This document shows positions 27,806 to 36,315 of a stretch of DNA of 64,000 nucleotides, piece after piece (the stretch's first letter is position 1; every line of letters begins with the position of its first letter). Under the pieces are notes generated by a model. The model made no database searches. It was given only the letters and a program-made list of their open reading frames with translations, and had not been told where the DNA came from. A program made the translations under genes and the position numbers. Source of the DNA: Micromonospora sonchi (GTDB lineage: Bacteria > Actinomycetota > Actinomycetes > Mycobacteriales > Micromonosporaceae); assembly GCF_014646235.1 (NCBI RefSeq), contig NZ_BMNB01000028.1:1-64000 (forward strand). Reading direction: 5' to 3'.

Positions 27806-29533
27806 TCAGTGTGAGTGACGAGGCACCGCACTGCCGCTGCCACCGACGAGGAAGTCCAGGTCGGCGCCCTTGTCGGCTTGCTGTACGTGCTCGCTGTACA
27901 GCCGTACCCATCCTCGATCGGCCGGCGGCTGCGGCGGCTGCCACGCGGCGCGGCGTCGGGCGAGTTCCGCCTCGTCGACCAGCAGGTCCAATCGTCGCGC
28001 CGGGACGTCGACGCGGACCAGGTCACCGGTGCGTACCAGCGCCAGCGGACCGCCGACCGACGCCTCGGGTGCCACGTGCAGGACACAGGTGCCGTACCCG
28101 GTGCCGCTCATCCGGGCGTCGGAGATCCGCACCATGTCCGTGACACCGGCGGCGAGCAACCGTCGTGGCATGGGCACGTTGCCCACCTCCGGGAAGCCCG
28201 GGTAGCCGCGCGGTCCGGCGTTGCGTACGACGATGACCGTGTCCGGCGTGACGTCGAGTTCCGGGTCGTCGGCTGCCACGGCGTAGTCCTCGATCCGGTC
28301 GAAGACGAGCGCCGGCCCGGTGTGTGTGAGGAGGTGGGCCGAGGCGGCGGAGACCTTCAGCACCGCCCCGGACGGCGCGAGTGACCCCCGCAGCACGACG
28401 GTGCCCGACCCCGCCGGCTGGAAGGGCTCGGCCAGGGTACCGATGACCTGCCGGTTCCAGCACTGGACGCCGCTGATGTTGTCGGCCACGCTTTTCCCAC
28501 TGACCGTGATCTGGTCCAGGTGCAGCAGCGGGGCGATCTCCTTCATCACCGCCGGGACGCCGCCCGCGTAGGCGAAGTCCTCCATCAGGTACGTGCCGGA
28601 CGGCATCAGGTTGACCAGCATGGGCACGTCGGCGGTGAGGGTGTCGAAATCCTCCAGCGACAGGGGGACACCGACGCGTCCGGCGATGGCGAGCAGATGT
28701 ACGACGGCGTTGGTGGAGCCACCGATCGCCGCGTTGACCCGGATGGCGTTCTCGAACGCCTGGCGGGTGAGCACCGTGGACAGCCGCTGGTCCTGTTCGA
28801 CCATGGCGACGATCCGGCGTCCGGCGGCGTGCGCGAGCGCGTACCGTCGCGAGTCGACCGCCGGGACCGCGGCGGCCCCCGGCAGTTGAGCGCCCAACGC
28901 CTCGGTCACGCAGGCCATCGTGGAGGCGGTGCCCATGGTCATGCAGTGACCCCTGCTGCGGGACATGCAGATTTCCGCCTCCGCGCAGTCGGCCACGGTC
29001 ATCCGGCCGGCCCGCAGCTCCTCGGTGAAGCGCCAGACGTCGGTGCCCGAGCCGATGTCCTGACCGCGGAACTTGCCGTTGAGCATCGGGCCACCGGTGA
29101 TCAACAGGGTCGGGAGGTCGACGCTGGCCGCACCCATCAGCAGGCCGGGGGTGGTCTTGTCGCAGCCGGAGAGCAGGACCACGCCGTCGAGCGGGTTGGC
29201 GCGGACCAGTTCCTCCGCCTCCATTGCCAGCAGATTGCGGTAGAGCATGGTCGTGGGCCGCATGAGGGGCTCGCCGAGGCTCATCGCGGGGAACTCCAGC
29301 GGCAGGCCGCCGCTCTCCCACACCCCCCGCTTCACCGAGTCGGCCAGTTCCCTCAGGTGGGCGTTGCACGGGGTCAGTTCCGACCAGGTCGTGGCGATGC
29401 CGATCACCGGGCGGCCGTCGAAGACATCGTCGGCGAACCCCTGGTTACGCATCCAGGACCGATGAATGAACCCGTTGCGGCCTTCGGCACTGAACCACTG
29501 CCCGCTGCGCAGCGGTCGGTTCGTCAACGACAT
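27806..29533 (-). CDS. IlvD/Edd family sugar-acid dehydratase
   Basis: About 575 residues. Members dehydrate dihydroxy acids using an Fe-S cluster; the cluster Cys residues lie in TPCNAHL, LLSGCDKTTPG and RGHCMTMGTAST. The C-terminal part has DARMSGTGYGTCVLHVAPEA. The sequence groups by feel with L-arabinonate/D-xylonate dehydratases rather than the branched-chain amino acid enzyme, and its operon partners (dehydratase, semialdehyde dehydrogenase, importer) support a pentonate or related aldonate as substrate, giving a 2-keto-3-deoxy acid. Good AGGAAGG before the ATG. Last gene of the operon. Confidence 0.88.
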   Translation of the reverse strand: MSLTNRPLRSGQWFSAEGRNGFIHRSWMRNQGFADDVFDGRPVIGIATTWSELTPCNAHLRELADSVKRGVWESGGLPLEFPAMSLGEPLMRPTTMLYRNLLAMEAEELVRANPLDGVVLLSGCDKTTPGLLMGAASVDLPTLLITGGPMLNGKFRGQDIGSGTDVWRFTEELRAGRMTVADCAEAEICMSRSRGHCMTMGTASTMACVTEALGAQLPGAAAVPAVDSRRYALAHAAGRRIVAMVEQDQRLSTVLTRQAFENAIRVNAAIGGSTNAVVHLLAIAGRVGVPLSLEDFDTLTADVPMLVNLMPSGTYLMEDFAYAGGVPAVMKEIAPLLHLDQITVSGKSVADNISGVQCWNRQVIGTLAEPFQPAGSGTVVLRGSLAPSGAVLKVSAASAHLLTHTGPALVFDRIEDYAVAADDPELDVTPDTVIVVRNAGPRGYPGFPEVGNVPMPRRLLAAGVTDMVRISDARMSGTGYGTCVLHVAPEASVGGPLALVRTGDLVRVDVPARRLDLLVDEAELARRRAAWQPPQPPADRGWVRLYSEHVQQADKGADLDFLVGGSGSAVPRHSH

Positions 29534-29608
29534 CAGCACACCTTCCTGTCGACTGTCTGGCCGCACGGGAAGCGCGGCGATCGGTGAGCAAATGACGGCA
29601 GCGGTGAC

Positions 29609-30493
29609 CTACCTCAGGCCCCCGACGGACAGCCCGCCGCGCCAGTGTCGTTGCAGGCTGAAGAACGCGATGATCAGTGGAATCACCGAGACGAGCGAGC
29701 CCAGGATGATCAGGCTCCACAGGGAGGTGCCGCCCGCGTTGTTCGCGGAAGCGACTCCCTGCCAGAGGCCGAGGCCGACAGTGACGGGGAAGAGTCGGTT
29801 GTCGGAGAGCATGGCCAGCGGCAGGAAGTAGTTGTTCCAGGACGCGACGGCGGACAGGAGCAGGACGGTGACCACCGCAGGGCGCATCAGCGGCAGGGCG
29901 ACCTGGAGGAAGGTGCGCATCTCTCCCGCGCCGTCGACCCGCGCCGCGTCCAGGATCTCGTCGGGGACCGCGTCGCGCGCGTACACGTGCATCAGGTAGA
30001 CGCCGAACGGATTGAGCAGCGAGGGAAGGATCACGGCCCAGACCGTGTTCGTCAGGCCGAGCTTGGCGAACATGATGAAGGTCGGGATGACCAGGGCGGT
30101 GGCGGGCACCATCAGCGCGCCGAGCACGACGGCGAAGCTGAAGCGCCGGGCGGCGAACCGGTACTTGGCGAACCCGTAGCCGGCCATCACCGCCAGGACG
30201 GTGGCACCGATTCCACCGGCGAGCGCGTACAACGTGGAGTTCAGGATCCACCTGACGTAAATGCCCCCGTCGTGGGTGAACAACTGCCTGAGGTTGCCGA
30301 GGTAGTCGATCTGGTCGGCGAACCAGAGGCTGTTGCCGCCGCCGAACAGGCCTGGCGCGTCCTTGGAGCTGTTGACGATCACCCACCAGAACGGCACGAG
30401 AAAGTAGATCACCAGGAAGCCGAGGAGGATCTGCAGCGGAAGGTGGCGCTGCGGTCGGCGGTGGCCTGCGCTGATGTTGGGGTGCTCGGCCAT
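29609..30493 (-). CDS. ABC transporter permease (MalG type), sugar-acid operon
   Basis: About 294 residues with six membrane segments (ILLGFLVIYFLVPFWWVIVN first) and the EAA loop DAARVDGAGEMRTFLQVALP. ATG shares one base with the stop of the preceding permease, so the two are co-translated. It precedes the IlvD/Edd gene by 75 bases. No ATPase in this operon. Confidence 0.92.
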   Translation of the reverse strand: MAEHPNISAGHRRPQRHLPLQILLGFLVIYFLVPFWWVIVNSSKDAPGLFGGGNSLWFADQIDYLGNLRQLFTHDGGIYVRWILNSTLYALAGGIGATVLAVMAGYGFAKYRFAARRFSFAVVLGALMVPATALVIPTFIMFAKLGLTNTVWAVILPSLLNPFGVYLMHVYARDAVPDEILDAARVDGAGEMRTFLQVALPLMRPAVVTVLLLSAVASWNNYFLPLAMLSDNRLFPVTVGLGLWQGVASANNAGGTSLWSLIILGSLVSVIPLIIAFFSLQRHWRGGLSVGGLR

Positions 30494-31434
30494 CAGAGGA
30501 AGCTCCTCCGCTTGCGGGTGAAGAACAGGAATGCGTAGACGCAGATGAAGACGAGTCCGCCGAGGGCGAACGAGATCGCCGACCCGTAGTTGAAGTTGGC
30601 CAGTCCGAACGCCTGCTGGTACGCGTACATGTTGGGCGTGAAGTCCGACCCGATCGTGCCCGCGGCGAGGTATCGCAGGAACTGCGGTTCGTTGAAGAAC
30701 TGCAGGGTGCCGATGAGCGAGAAGACCAGGATCAGGATCAGCGCGGGCGCGATCAGCGGAATCTTGATCCGCCGGGCGACCTGCCACCGTCCGGCGCCGT
30801 CCATCCGAGCGGCCTCGTAGAGCGTCGGGTCGATTCCCTGCAGAGCCGCGTACAGGATGATCATGTAGTAGCCGGCCCACTGCCAGGTGACGATGTTGAG
30901 CAGGCCGTAGAAGATCAGGCTGCTGCTCAGAAAGTCGGGTGCGGTGGCGCCGAAGAGCCCGAAGACGTCGGAGAGCGGGCCGAAGCTCCGGCTGTACAGG
31001 AACCCCCACATCACGGCCCCGATGACCGTGGGGATCGCATAGGGCAGGAAGATCATGAGGCGGGAGAAGCGGGTGAACAGCGAGGTCACCGCGTCCAGGA
31101 TGAGGGCCATCGCGAGCGCGACGGCGATCTGGACCGGAATGGCGACGAGCGCGAAGCGAACGACGAACCACGCTCCGGACAGGAAGCTCGGGTCGGTGAA
31201 CGCCTTCACGTAGTTGTCGAACAGGACGAAGCTGGTGCCCCCGATCAGCTTCTTCTGAAACAGGCTGAGGTACAGCGCGTACGCCAGCGGGGCGATGAGA
31301 AACGCCAGGAAGACGACCCCGAACGGCCCGACGAAGAGCCACCCCGTCAGGTGCTCACGGCGCTGAACCTTGCCGCGGATCTTGTGCTTCTGATCGTGAG
31401 TGCGCGGTGCGCGCTTCTCGGTCAACGACGTCAT
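30493..31434 (-). CDS. ABC transporter permease (MalF type), sugar-acid operon
   Basis: About 313 residues. A basic cytoplasmic tail (residues 1-27) precedes WLFVGPFGVVFLAFLIAPLA; EAA loop EAARMDGAGRWQVARRIKIP. The ATG overlaps the binding-protein stop by 4 bases (ATGA). It forms the channel with the adjacent MalG-type subunit. Confidence 0.92.
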   Translation of the reverse strand: MTSLTEKRAPRTHDQKHKIRGKVQRREHLTGWLFVGPFGVVFLAFLIAPLAYALYLSLFQKKLIGGTSFVLFDNYVKAFTDPSFLSGAWFVVRFALVAIPVQIAVALAMALILDAVTSLFTRFSRLMIFLPYAIPTVIGAVMWGFLYSRSFGPLSDVFGLFGATAPDFLSSSLIFYGLLNIVTWQWAGYYMIILYAALQGIDPTLYEAARMDGAGRWQVARRIKIPLIAPALILILVFSLIGTLQFFNEPQFLRYLAAGTIGSDFTPNMYAYQQAFGLANFNYGSAISFALGGLVFICVYAFLFFTRKRRSFL

Positions 31435-32777
31435 CGAACGGTGAAGCCCTGTTCGGTGGCGTGCTTCGTCACGTCTTCCTGGAGCCGGTCAGCGCCCTGC
31501 GAACCGGTGACGGAGCCGGCGCTGATCGCGCTGATCTGCTTGGTCATGGCATCGAAGTAGTACTGGCCGAAGGGGCTGTAGACGACGCCCTGGTAGGCGT
31601 TGGCGGCGGGAACGTACACCTCCTTGTTCGCCTGCTGGCCGTCGAAGAACGCCACCTTGAGATCGACGAATTCGGGATTGTTGAGCGCCGTCAGGTTGAG
31701 CGGGAAGATGATCTGGTTGGTCCAGCCGTCGGTGAGCGACTCCTCGTCGGCGTAGAGGCCGTAGGCGGCCTTGGCCGCGAGTTCCGGCTTCTTGGACTGG
31801 CTGGTGACCGAGAAGGCCGACCCGCCCCAGTTCACCTGGACCGGGTTGGTCGGATCCCACTGCGGCAGGGGCGCCACCGCGAACGTGCCGGTGTCCTGTC
31901 CCTGACCGACGCCCGCGCCGGTCAGGTAACCGGGCGCCCAGGCGGCCGAGATGTAGGTGGCGTAGTTGCCGTTGATGACCCCGGAGATGTACTCCGGGGT
32001 GAACTGGTCCTGCGTACCGACCAGGCCCTTGCGTACGAGGCCGCCCCAGTACTCCAGCACGTCCTTCGAGGCCTGGTCGTTCAGTCGCACACCGATCGAT
32101 TCCGGCTGCGCGGGATCATAGGTGTACGGGGCCGCGCCCTTCTGAATCTGTAGCGCCATCATCAGCGCCGGGACGTTCGCGCCCAGGTCACCGAAGAGCG
32201 GTCCGCCAGCGTCCTTCACCTTCTGTGCGGCCTGCTCGTACTCCGCCCAGGTCTTCGGCGGCGCGATGCCGTACTTGTCGAAGATGTCCTTGCGGTAGAT
32301 CATCGCCAGCGGGCCGCCGTCGACCGGGACGCCGTAGACCGCGTCGCCGACCGAGACGTCCTTCCAGGCCCCCTCGCCGTAGTTGGCCCGGGCCGCTTCG
32401 AGGTCGTACCCGCTGATGTCGACGAGCGCGTTCTGGATCTGGAAGGTCGGGATCCGGTCCATCTCGACCATGACCAGATCGGGTGCGCCGGTGCCCGCCG
32501 AGATGGCGGTCTGGAACTTGTCGTACTGGTCGCCGCCCTGTCCGACGTTGGTCCAGCAGACCTGTACCTCGTCGTTGGCCTTGTTGAAGTTGTCCACGAC
32601 CAGTTCCATGTTGGGGTACCAGGCCCACATCGTGACAACCGGCAGGTCCTGCTTGGTGATGGTGTTGGTGCAGTTGCTCGCGTCGCTTCCGCCTCCGTCC
32701 GAGGAGCAGGCGACGAGGCCGCTCGCGGCTGCGAGCATCGCTACCGTGGCGAGTGTTCGTGTCGTCTTCATTGACAT
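31431..32777 (-). CDS. solute-binding lipoprotein, sugar-acid operon
   Basis: About 448 residues. Lipobox SGLVAC (Cys about 24) after a short signal sequence. Mature start reads CTNTITKQDLPVVTMWAWYP, a family 1 binding protein with an early Cys pair (C36 and the C of VQVCWTNVG) that could form a disulfide. Given the catabolic neighbours the ligand may be a pentonate, aldobionate or pentose oligomer; this is inference. Start at the ATG 5 bases after AAGGGA. 43 bases after the dehydrogenase gene. Confidence 0.9.
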   Translation of the reverse strand: MSMKTTRTLATVAMLAAASGLVACSSDGGGSDASNCTNTITKQDLPVVTMWAWYPNMELVVDNFNKANDEVQVCWTNVGQGGDQYDKFQTAISAGTGAPDLVMVEMDRIPTFQIQNALVDISGYDLEAARANYGEGAWKDVSVGDAVYGVPVDGGPLAMIYRKDIFDKYGIAPPKTWAEYEQAAQKVKDAGGPLFGDLGANVPALMMALQIQKGAAPYTYDPAQPESIGVRLNDQASKDVLEYWGGLVRKGLVGTQDQFTPEYISGVINGNYATYISAAWAPGYLTGAGVGQGQDTGTFAVAPLPQWDPTNPVQVNWGGSAFSVTSQSKKPELAAKAAYGLYADEESLTDGWTNQIIFPLNLTALNNPEFVDLKVAFFDGQQANKEVYVPAANAYQGVVYSPFGQYYFDAMTKQISAISAGSVTGSQGADRLQEDVTKHATEQGFTVR

Positions 32778-32820
32778 GTTCCCTTCGGGCTCGCGGTGCA
32801 CGAGGTTCCATGCGTCGACA

Positions 32821-34344
32821 TCAGGACGGGCGATCGATCGCTGGCACCAACCTCCCGTCGACGCGGCGGGGAACGGCGGCGTACTCGTCTCGCAGCTCCT
32901 CAGGGAGGATCCATTCCGGGGCGTTCTGCCAGGCCAGCGGGCGCAGGAACCGTCGGATCGACGTGCCGCCCACCGAGGTGTGCACGGCATTCGTCGACGG
33001 CCAGGGTCCACCGTGGTGCTGCGCCCACGACACCCGGACGCCGGTGGGATAGCCGTCGAAGACGATGCGGCCCGAGCGGGCCGTGAGGACGTCGACCAGC
33101 TTGCGCATGGCATCGGTGCCGTCTCGCGGTCCGCTGTGGACGGACCCGGTCAGCGACGGCGGAACGATCGCGAGCGCGGCGTCGAGATCGGCGACGTGGC
33201 GGTAGCGGACCACGACCATGAGCGGGCCGAAGCACTCGTCGGCGAGCTCGGCGGTCAGGCCCGACAGATCTACTTCCAGGAGCGTCGGTGCCACCGCGAA
33301 GCCCGTCCCCGCCTCGATTCGGGGCCGTGCGGAGAGGCGAGCGCCGGCCCGCTCGAACGCTTTGGCCCCGCTCTCGTACGCGGCACGGATGCGCTGGTTC
33401 AGCAGGACCATCCCGCCAGCGGAGGCGACCTTCCCCTGGAGCGTGTCGACCAGATGGTCGCCGCCCGGGTCCGCCGGGACGAACGCCAGCCCGGGCTTGG
33501 TGCACAGCTGACCGCCCGAGCCGGTGAAGGAGGCGAACAGACCTTCGGCGATCTGGTCTCCCCGGCTGGCGGCCGCCCCGGGCAGGACGACGATCGGGTT
33601 CACGCTGCTCAACTCGGCGTAGAGCGGAACGGGATCAGCTCGTTCGTCGATGGCCGCCTGGATGGCGCGGGCGGCGCCGAGGGAACCGGTCAGGGCAACC
33701 GCCCGGATCGCCGGATGGCGCACCAGCCAACGGCCGGCCTGTTCCCCGTACACGGTCGCGATCACACCGCCGGGCCCGTCCAGGTCGCGGATGGCCGACT
33801 CGATCGCGTCGGCGGAGGCACGCGACGTCAGCGGATGGGACGGGTGGGCCTTCACGACCGTGGGACAACCGGCGGCCAGCGCCGAGGCGGTGTCGCCTCC
33901 GGCGACGGAGAAGGCGAACGGGAAGTTGCTGGCTCCGAAGACGGCCACCGGTCCGAGGGGTACGAGCATCCGCCGCAGGTCGGGGCCGGGGCCGAGTGGT
34001 GTGTCGGCGGCGTGGTCGATGGCCGCTTCCAGATACCCACCGTCGCGCAGCACCGCCCCGAACATCCGGAACTGGACCGCCGCCCGGGTGAGCTCCGAGT
34101 CGAGTCGGGTCTGGCCCAGTCCGGTCTCCGCCTCCGCGGCCGCGGCCAGGTCCACGCGACGGGACTCCAGGGACGTGGCGATCGTGTCCAGCAGCTGCGC
34201 CCTCCCGAGCCTGCCCAGGTCGAACAGCCACTGTGCCGCCCGGGCCGCCTGGTCGGCGATCGCCGCCACGCCAGACTCGTCCGTCTCGGTGAGATCCGTC
34301 GCGCGGCGTCGGCCGTCACGCGGATCGGTGGTGGTGACGTTCAC
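32821..34344 (-). CDS. aldehyde dehydrogenase, 2-oxoglutarate-semialdehyde type
   Basis: About 507 residues of the NADP-linked ALDH family. Cofactor strand PLGPVAVFGASNFPFAFSVA, glycine motif LTGSLGAARAIQ, catalytic Glu in LYAELSSVNP and catalytic Cys in SGGQLCTKPG (about residue 280). This subgroup (with SNFPFAFS and GQLCTKPG) contains the 2-oxoglutarate semialdehyde dehydrogenases of pentose-acid and hydroxyproline routes (EC 1.2.1.26). Its GTG overlaps the FAH-family gene stop by 4 bases, so it is translated together with the enzyme expected to supply its substrate. Confidence 0.9.
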   Translation of the reverse strand: MNVTTTDPRDGRRRATDLTETDESGVAAIADQAARAAQWLFDLGRLGRAQLLDTIATSLESRRVDLAAAAEAETGLGQTRLDSELTRAAVQFRMFGAVLRDGGYLEAAIDHAADTPLGPGPDLRRMLVPLGPVAVFGASNFPFAFSVAGGDTASALAAGCPTVVKAHPSHPLTSRASADAIESAIRDLDGPGGVIATVYGEQAGRWLVRHPAIRAVALTGSLGAARAIQAAIDERADPVPLYAELSSVNPIVVLPGAAASRGDQIAEGLFASFTGSGGQLCTKPGLAFVPADPGGDHLVDTLQGKVASAGGMVLLNQRIRAAYESGAKAFERAGARLSARPRIEAGTGFAVAPTLLEVDLSGLTAELADECFGPLMVVVRYRHVADLDAALAIVPPSLTGSVHSGPRDGTDAMRKLVDVLTARSGRIVFDGYPTGVRVSWAQHHGGPWPSTNAVHTSVGGTSIRRFLRPLAWQNAPEWILPEELRDEYAAVPRRVDGRLVPAIDRPS

Positions 34345-35525
34345 AGCAGTCCTCTCCTCGCCAGGTTGCCCATGAGATCGCGGACGCCGAACTGCCAGGG
34401 CTCGCACTGCTCCGCGTGCCGCACCCGGTTGACCAGGGCGCCGAGCGCCGGGCAACTGATCCGCACCACGTCGTCGACCTTGTGGGTGAAGCCCTCACCG
34501 GGGCGCTCCCGGTCCTGAGTGGGCGAGAACATGGTGCCGAGCATCAGGACGGCGCCGTCCGGATACTGGTGATGCGGGCCGATCAACTGCCGCACCAGCA
34601 TCACTGGGTCGCGCGACATCTGGGCCATCTCCGAGGTCGCCGCCAGGTGGAAGTCGTCCACCCCGCGGACCTGGAGGCCCACCTCGAGTTCGCGCACCCG
34701 GCTGAGCGGAAACCGCTCGTCGAACAGCCGGATCAACGGACCGAGTGCGCATGAGGCGTTGTTGTCCTTGGCTCGGGGGAGCAGGAGCGCCGAGCGACCC
34801 TCGACATCCCGCAGGTTGACGTCATTGCCGAGGGTGGCGCCGACGACCCGGCCGCTGGACTGGGCGATGAGCGCGATCTCGGGTTCCGGGTTGTTCCAGG
34901 TCGACGCCGCGAGCACACCGACCGGAACGGCGGTGCCGACGGCGGAGAGGATCTGACCCTTGGTGAAGATCTCGGCGTCCGGTCCGATCCCCACCTCCAG
35001 GTACTGGCTCCAGATGCCTTCAGCGATCAGCGCGGCCTTGAGCCGCTCCGCCGCCGCCGAGCCGGGGACCAGGCGGTGCAGGTCGGCACCGATGTCGGCG
35101 AGCATCCGGGCACGGATGTCCGCCGCGAGGGTCAGGTCGCCCCGGGCCCGCTCCTCGATGACGCGTTCGATCATCGAGACCGGAAAGGTCACGCCGGCGG
35201 CCTTGAGTGCTTGCAGGTCGACCGGGGCGAGCAGCCAGGGCCGGCTCCGGTCACGGTTCGCGGCGTCGGTGTTGGCCAGTAGCTCGCCGAAGCCGCCGAC
35301 TCGCGGCCCGTCCAGCCCGGCCACCGTCGCGGCGGGGTCGGGCAGCTCGCAGATGTCCCGGACGGTGGGGAACCGGTGGCTGACGTCGATGACCTCGCCG
35401 TGGCGGACGGTCACGGGTGAGGGGCCGTCGACGGACGGGTCCCAGATCCGGCCGATGAGGACGCTGTCATCGACGTCGTCCGGCAACGCCTCGGCGGCAC
35501 TCCCGAACCAGGGCTCCTTGCTCAT
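34341..35525 (-). CDS. FAH-family 2-keto-3-deoxy sugar acid dehydratase (AraD1-like)
   Basis: About 394 residues. The C-terminal two thirds form a fumarylacetoacetate-hydrolase fold, with metal-binding residues in TWNNPEPEIALIAQ and GNDVNLRDVEGR and the motif KDNNASCALGP. In several bacteria FAH-type enzymes replace the DHDPS-type enzyme and convert 2-keto-3-deoxy-L-arabonate (or D-xylonate) to 2-oxoglutarate semialdehyde. The coupled semialdehyde dehydrogenase and downstream aldonate dehydratase make that function likely. First gene of the operon; promoter and palindromes lie just upstream. Confidence 0.85.
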   Translation of the reverse strand: MSKEPWFGSAAEALPDDVDDSVLIGRIWDPSVDGPSPVTVRHGEVIDVSHRFPTVRDICELPDPAATVAGLDGPRVGGFGELLANTDAANRDRSRPWLLAPVDLQALKAAGVTFPVSMIERVIEERARGDLTLAADIRARMLADIGADLHRLVPGSAAAERLKAALIAEGIWSQYLEVGIGPDAEIFTKGQILSAVGTAVPVGVLAASTWNNPEPEIALIAQSSGRVVGATLGNDVNLRDVEGRSALLLPRAKDNNASCALGPLIRLFDERFPLSRVRELEVGLQVRGVDDFHLAATSEMAQMSRDPVMLVRQLIGPHHQYPDGAVLMLGTMFSPTQDRERPGEGFTHKVDDVVRISCPALGALVNRVRHAEQCEPWQFGVRDLMGNLARRGLL

Positions 35526-35574
35526 CGTCACTCCCCTGAAACAGGTCAGGTGTCGCCGAGCTGGAATCTGCAAC

Positions 35575-35587
35575 GATCGTAACGATC
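35575..35587. promoter_or_regulatory. palindrome overlapping -10 of sugar-acid operon
   Basis: GATCGTAACGATC has perfect 6-bp arms and overlaps the -10 hexamer. A repressor bound here would block RNA polymerase. Which protein binds it is unknown. Confidence 0.5.
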
Positions 35588-35603
35588 TATACAACGGTGT
35601 CAA
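35576..35603 (-). promoter_or_regulatory. promoter of sugar-acid operon
   Basis: On the minus strand, TTGACA (35598-35603, exact -35 consensus) and TACGAT (35576-35581, -10) are separated by 16 bases. Transcription would start about 40-45 bases before the FAH-family ATG. Confidence 0.7.
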
Positions 35604-35629
35604 TAGTGGGTTGCGCAAGGAGCACGCCG

Positions 35630-35648
35630 CGTTGCATATGATGCAACG
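35630..35648. promoter_or_regulatory. candidate IclR operator
   Basis: CGTTGCATATGATGCAACG is a 19-bp palindrome with perfect 8-bp arms. It lies 26 bases upstream of the -35 box, beside the left side of the IS607-type element. The IclR gene now lies 2 kb away; this is the most likely shared regulatory site from before the insertion. Confidence 0.6.
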
Positions 35649-35736
35649 AGACGGCCGTCGGGGTCGCCGCGCGGAGGGTTGTCTGCTGCTGGCGTGTCAG
35701 CGTTGTTTAGCGCTCTGTGGGGTGCAGGGTGGTTGG

Positions 35737-36315
35737 GTGAATTTGAAGGAGTGGGCGGCTTCCCAGGGTGTCGCGTGTGTGACTGCGCGGCGGCAGTACG
35801 CGGCTGGGAGGCTTCCTGTTCCTACGTATCGTCTCGCGGCTGATCATGGTCGGAGAGCCGCTAGCCGGTTCGGCTCCGGTCGTGGGGCAGACTGTGGTGT
35901 TCGCTGTGTGTCGTCGGTTGGTCAGAGGGCGGAGCTTGATCGGCAGGTTGCGCGTGTGACTGTGTGGGCGACGGGGCGGCGTATTGCGGTGGATCGGGTG
36001 GTGACCGAGGTCGGGCCGGCGCTCAACGGTCACCGTAAGAGGTTCCTCGCCCTGCTACGGGATCCGAGCGTGAGTACGATTGTGGTCGAGCATCGCGGCC
36101 GGTTCGCCTGTTTCGGTGCCGAGTACGTGGAGGCCGCGCTGTCTGGGCAGGGCCGCCGTCTGCTGGTGGTCGACTCTGCCGGGGTCGATGACGACCGTGT
36201 CGGGGACGTGGCCGAGATTGTGGCGTCGTTGTGTGCCCGCCGGTACGGCCGAGGTGCCGCTGCGGACCGCGTTCGTCGGGCCGTCGAGGCCACCATCGAA
36301 GATGACCTGGCGTGA
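35737..36315 (+). pseudogene. IS607-type serine recombinase TnpA, probably degenerate
   Basis: 192 codons, open throughout. N-terminal MerR-like helix-turn-helix (NLKEWAASQGVACVTARRQY) and C-terminal resolvase domain (DRQVARVTVWATGRRIAVDR, FLALLRDPSVSTIVVEHRGR) are clear. Between about 35831 and 35908 the frame is wrong: the next frame reads LIMVGEPLAGS and VVGQTVVFA, which fits the normal linker and the strand before the catalytic Ser (YARVSS in relatives). Two compensating indels therefore scramble about 25 residues and remove the conserved Arg beside the Ser. VSS itself remains. Likely inactive. Confidence 0.65.
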
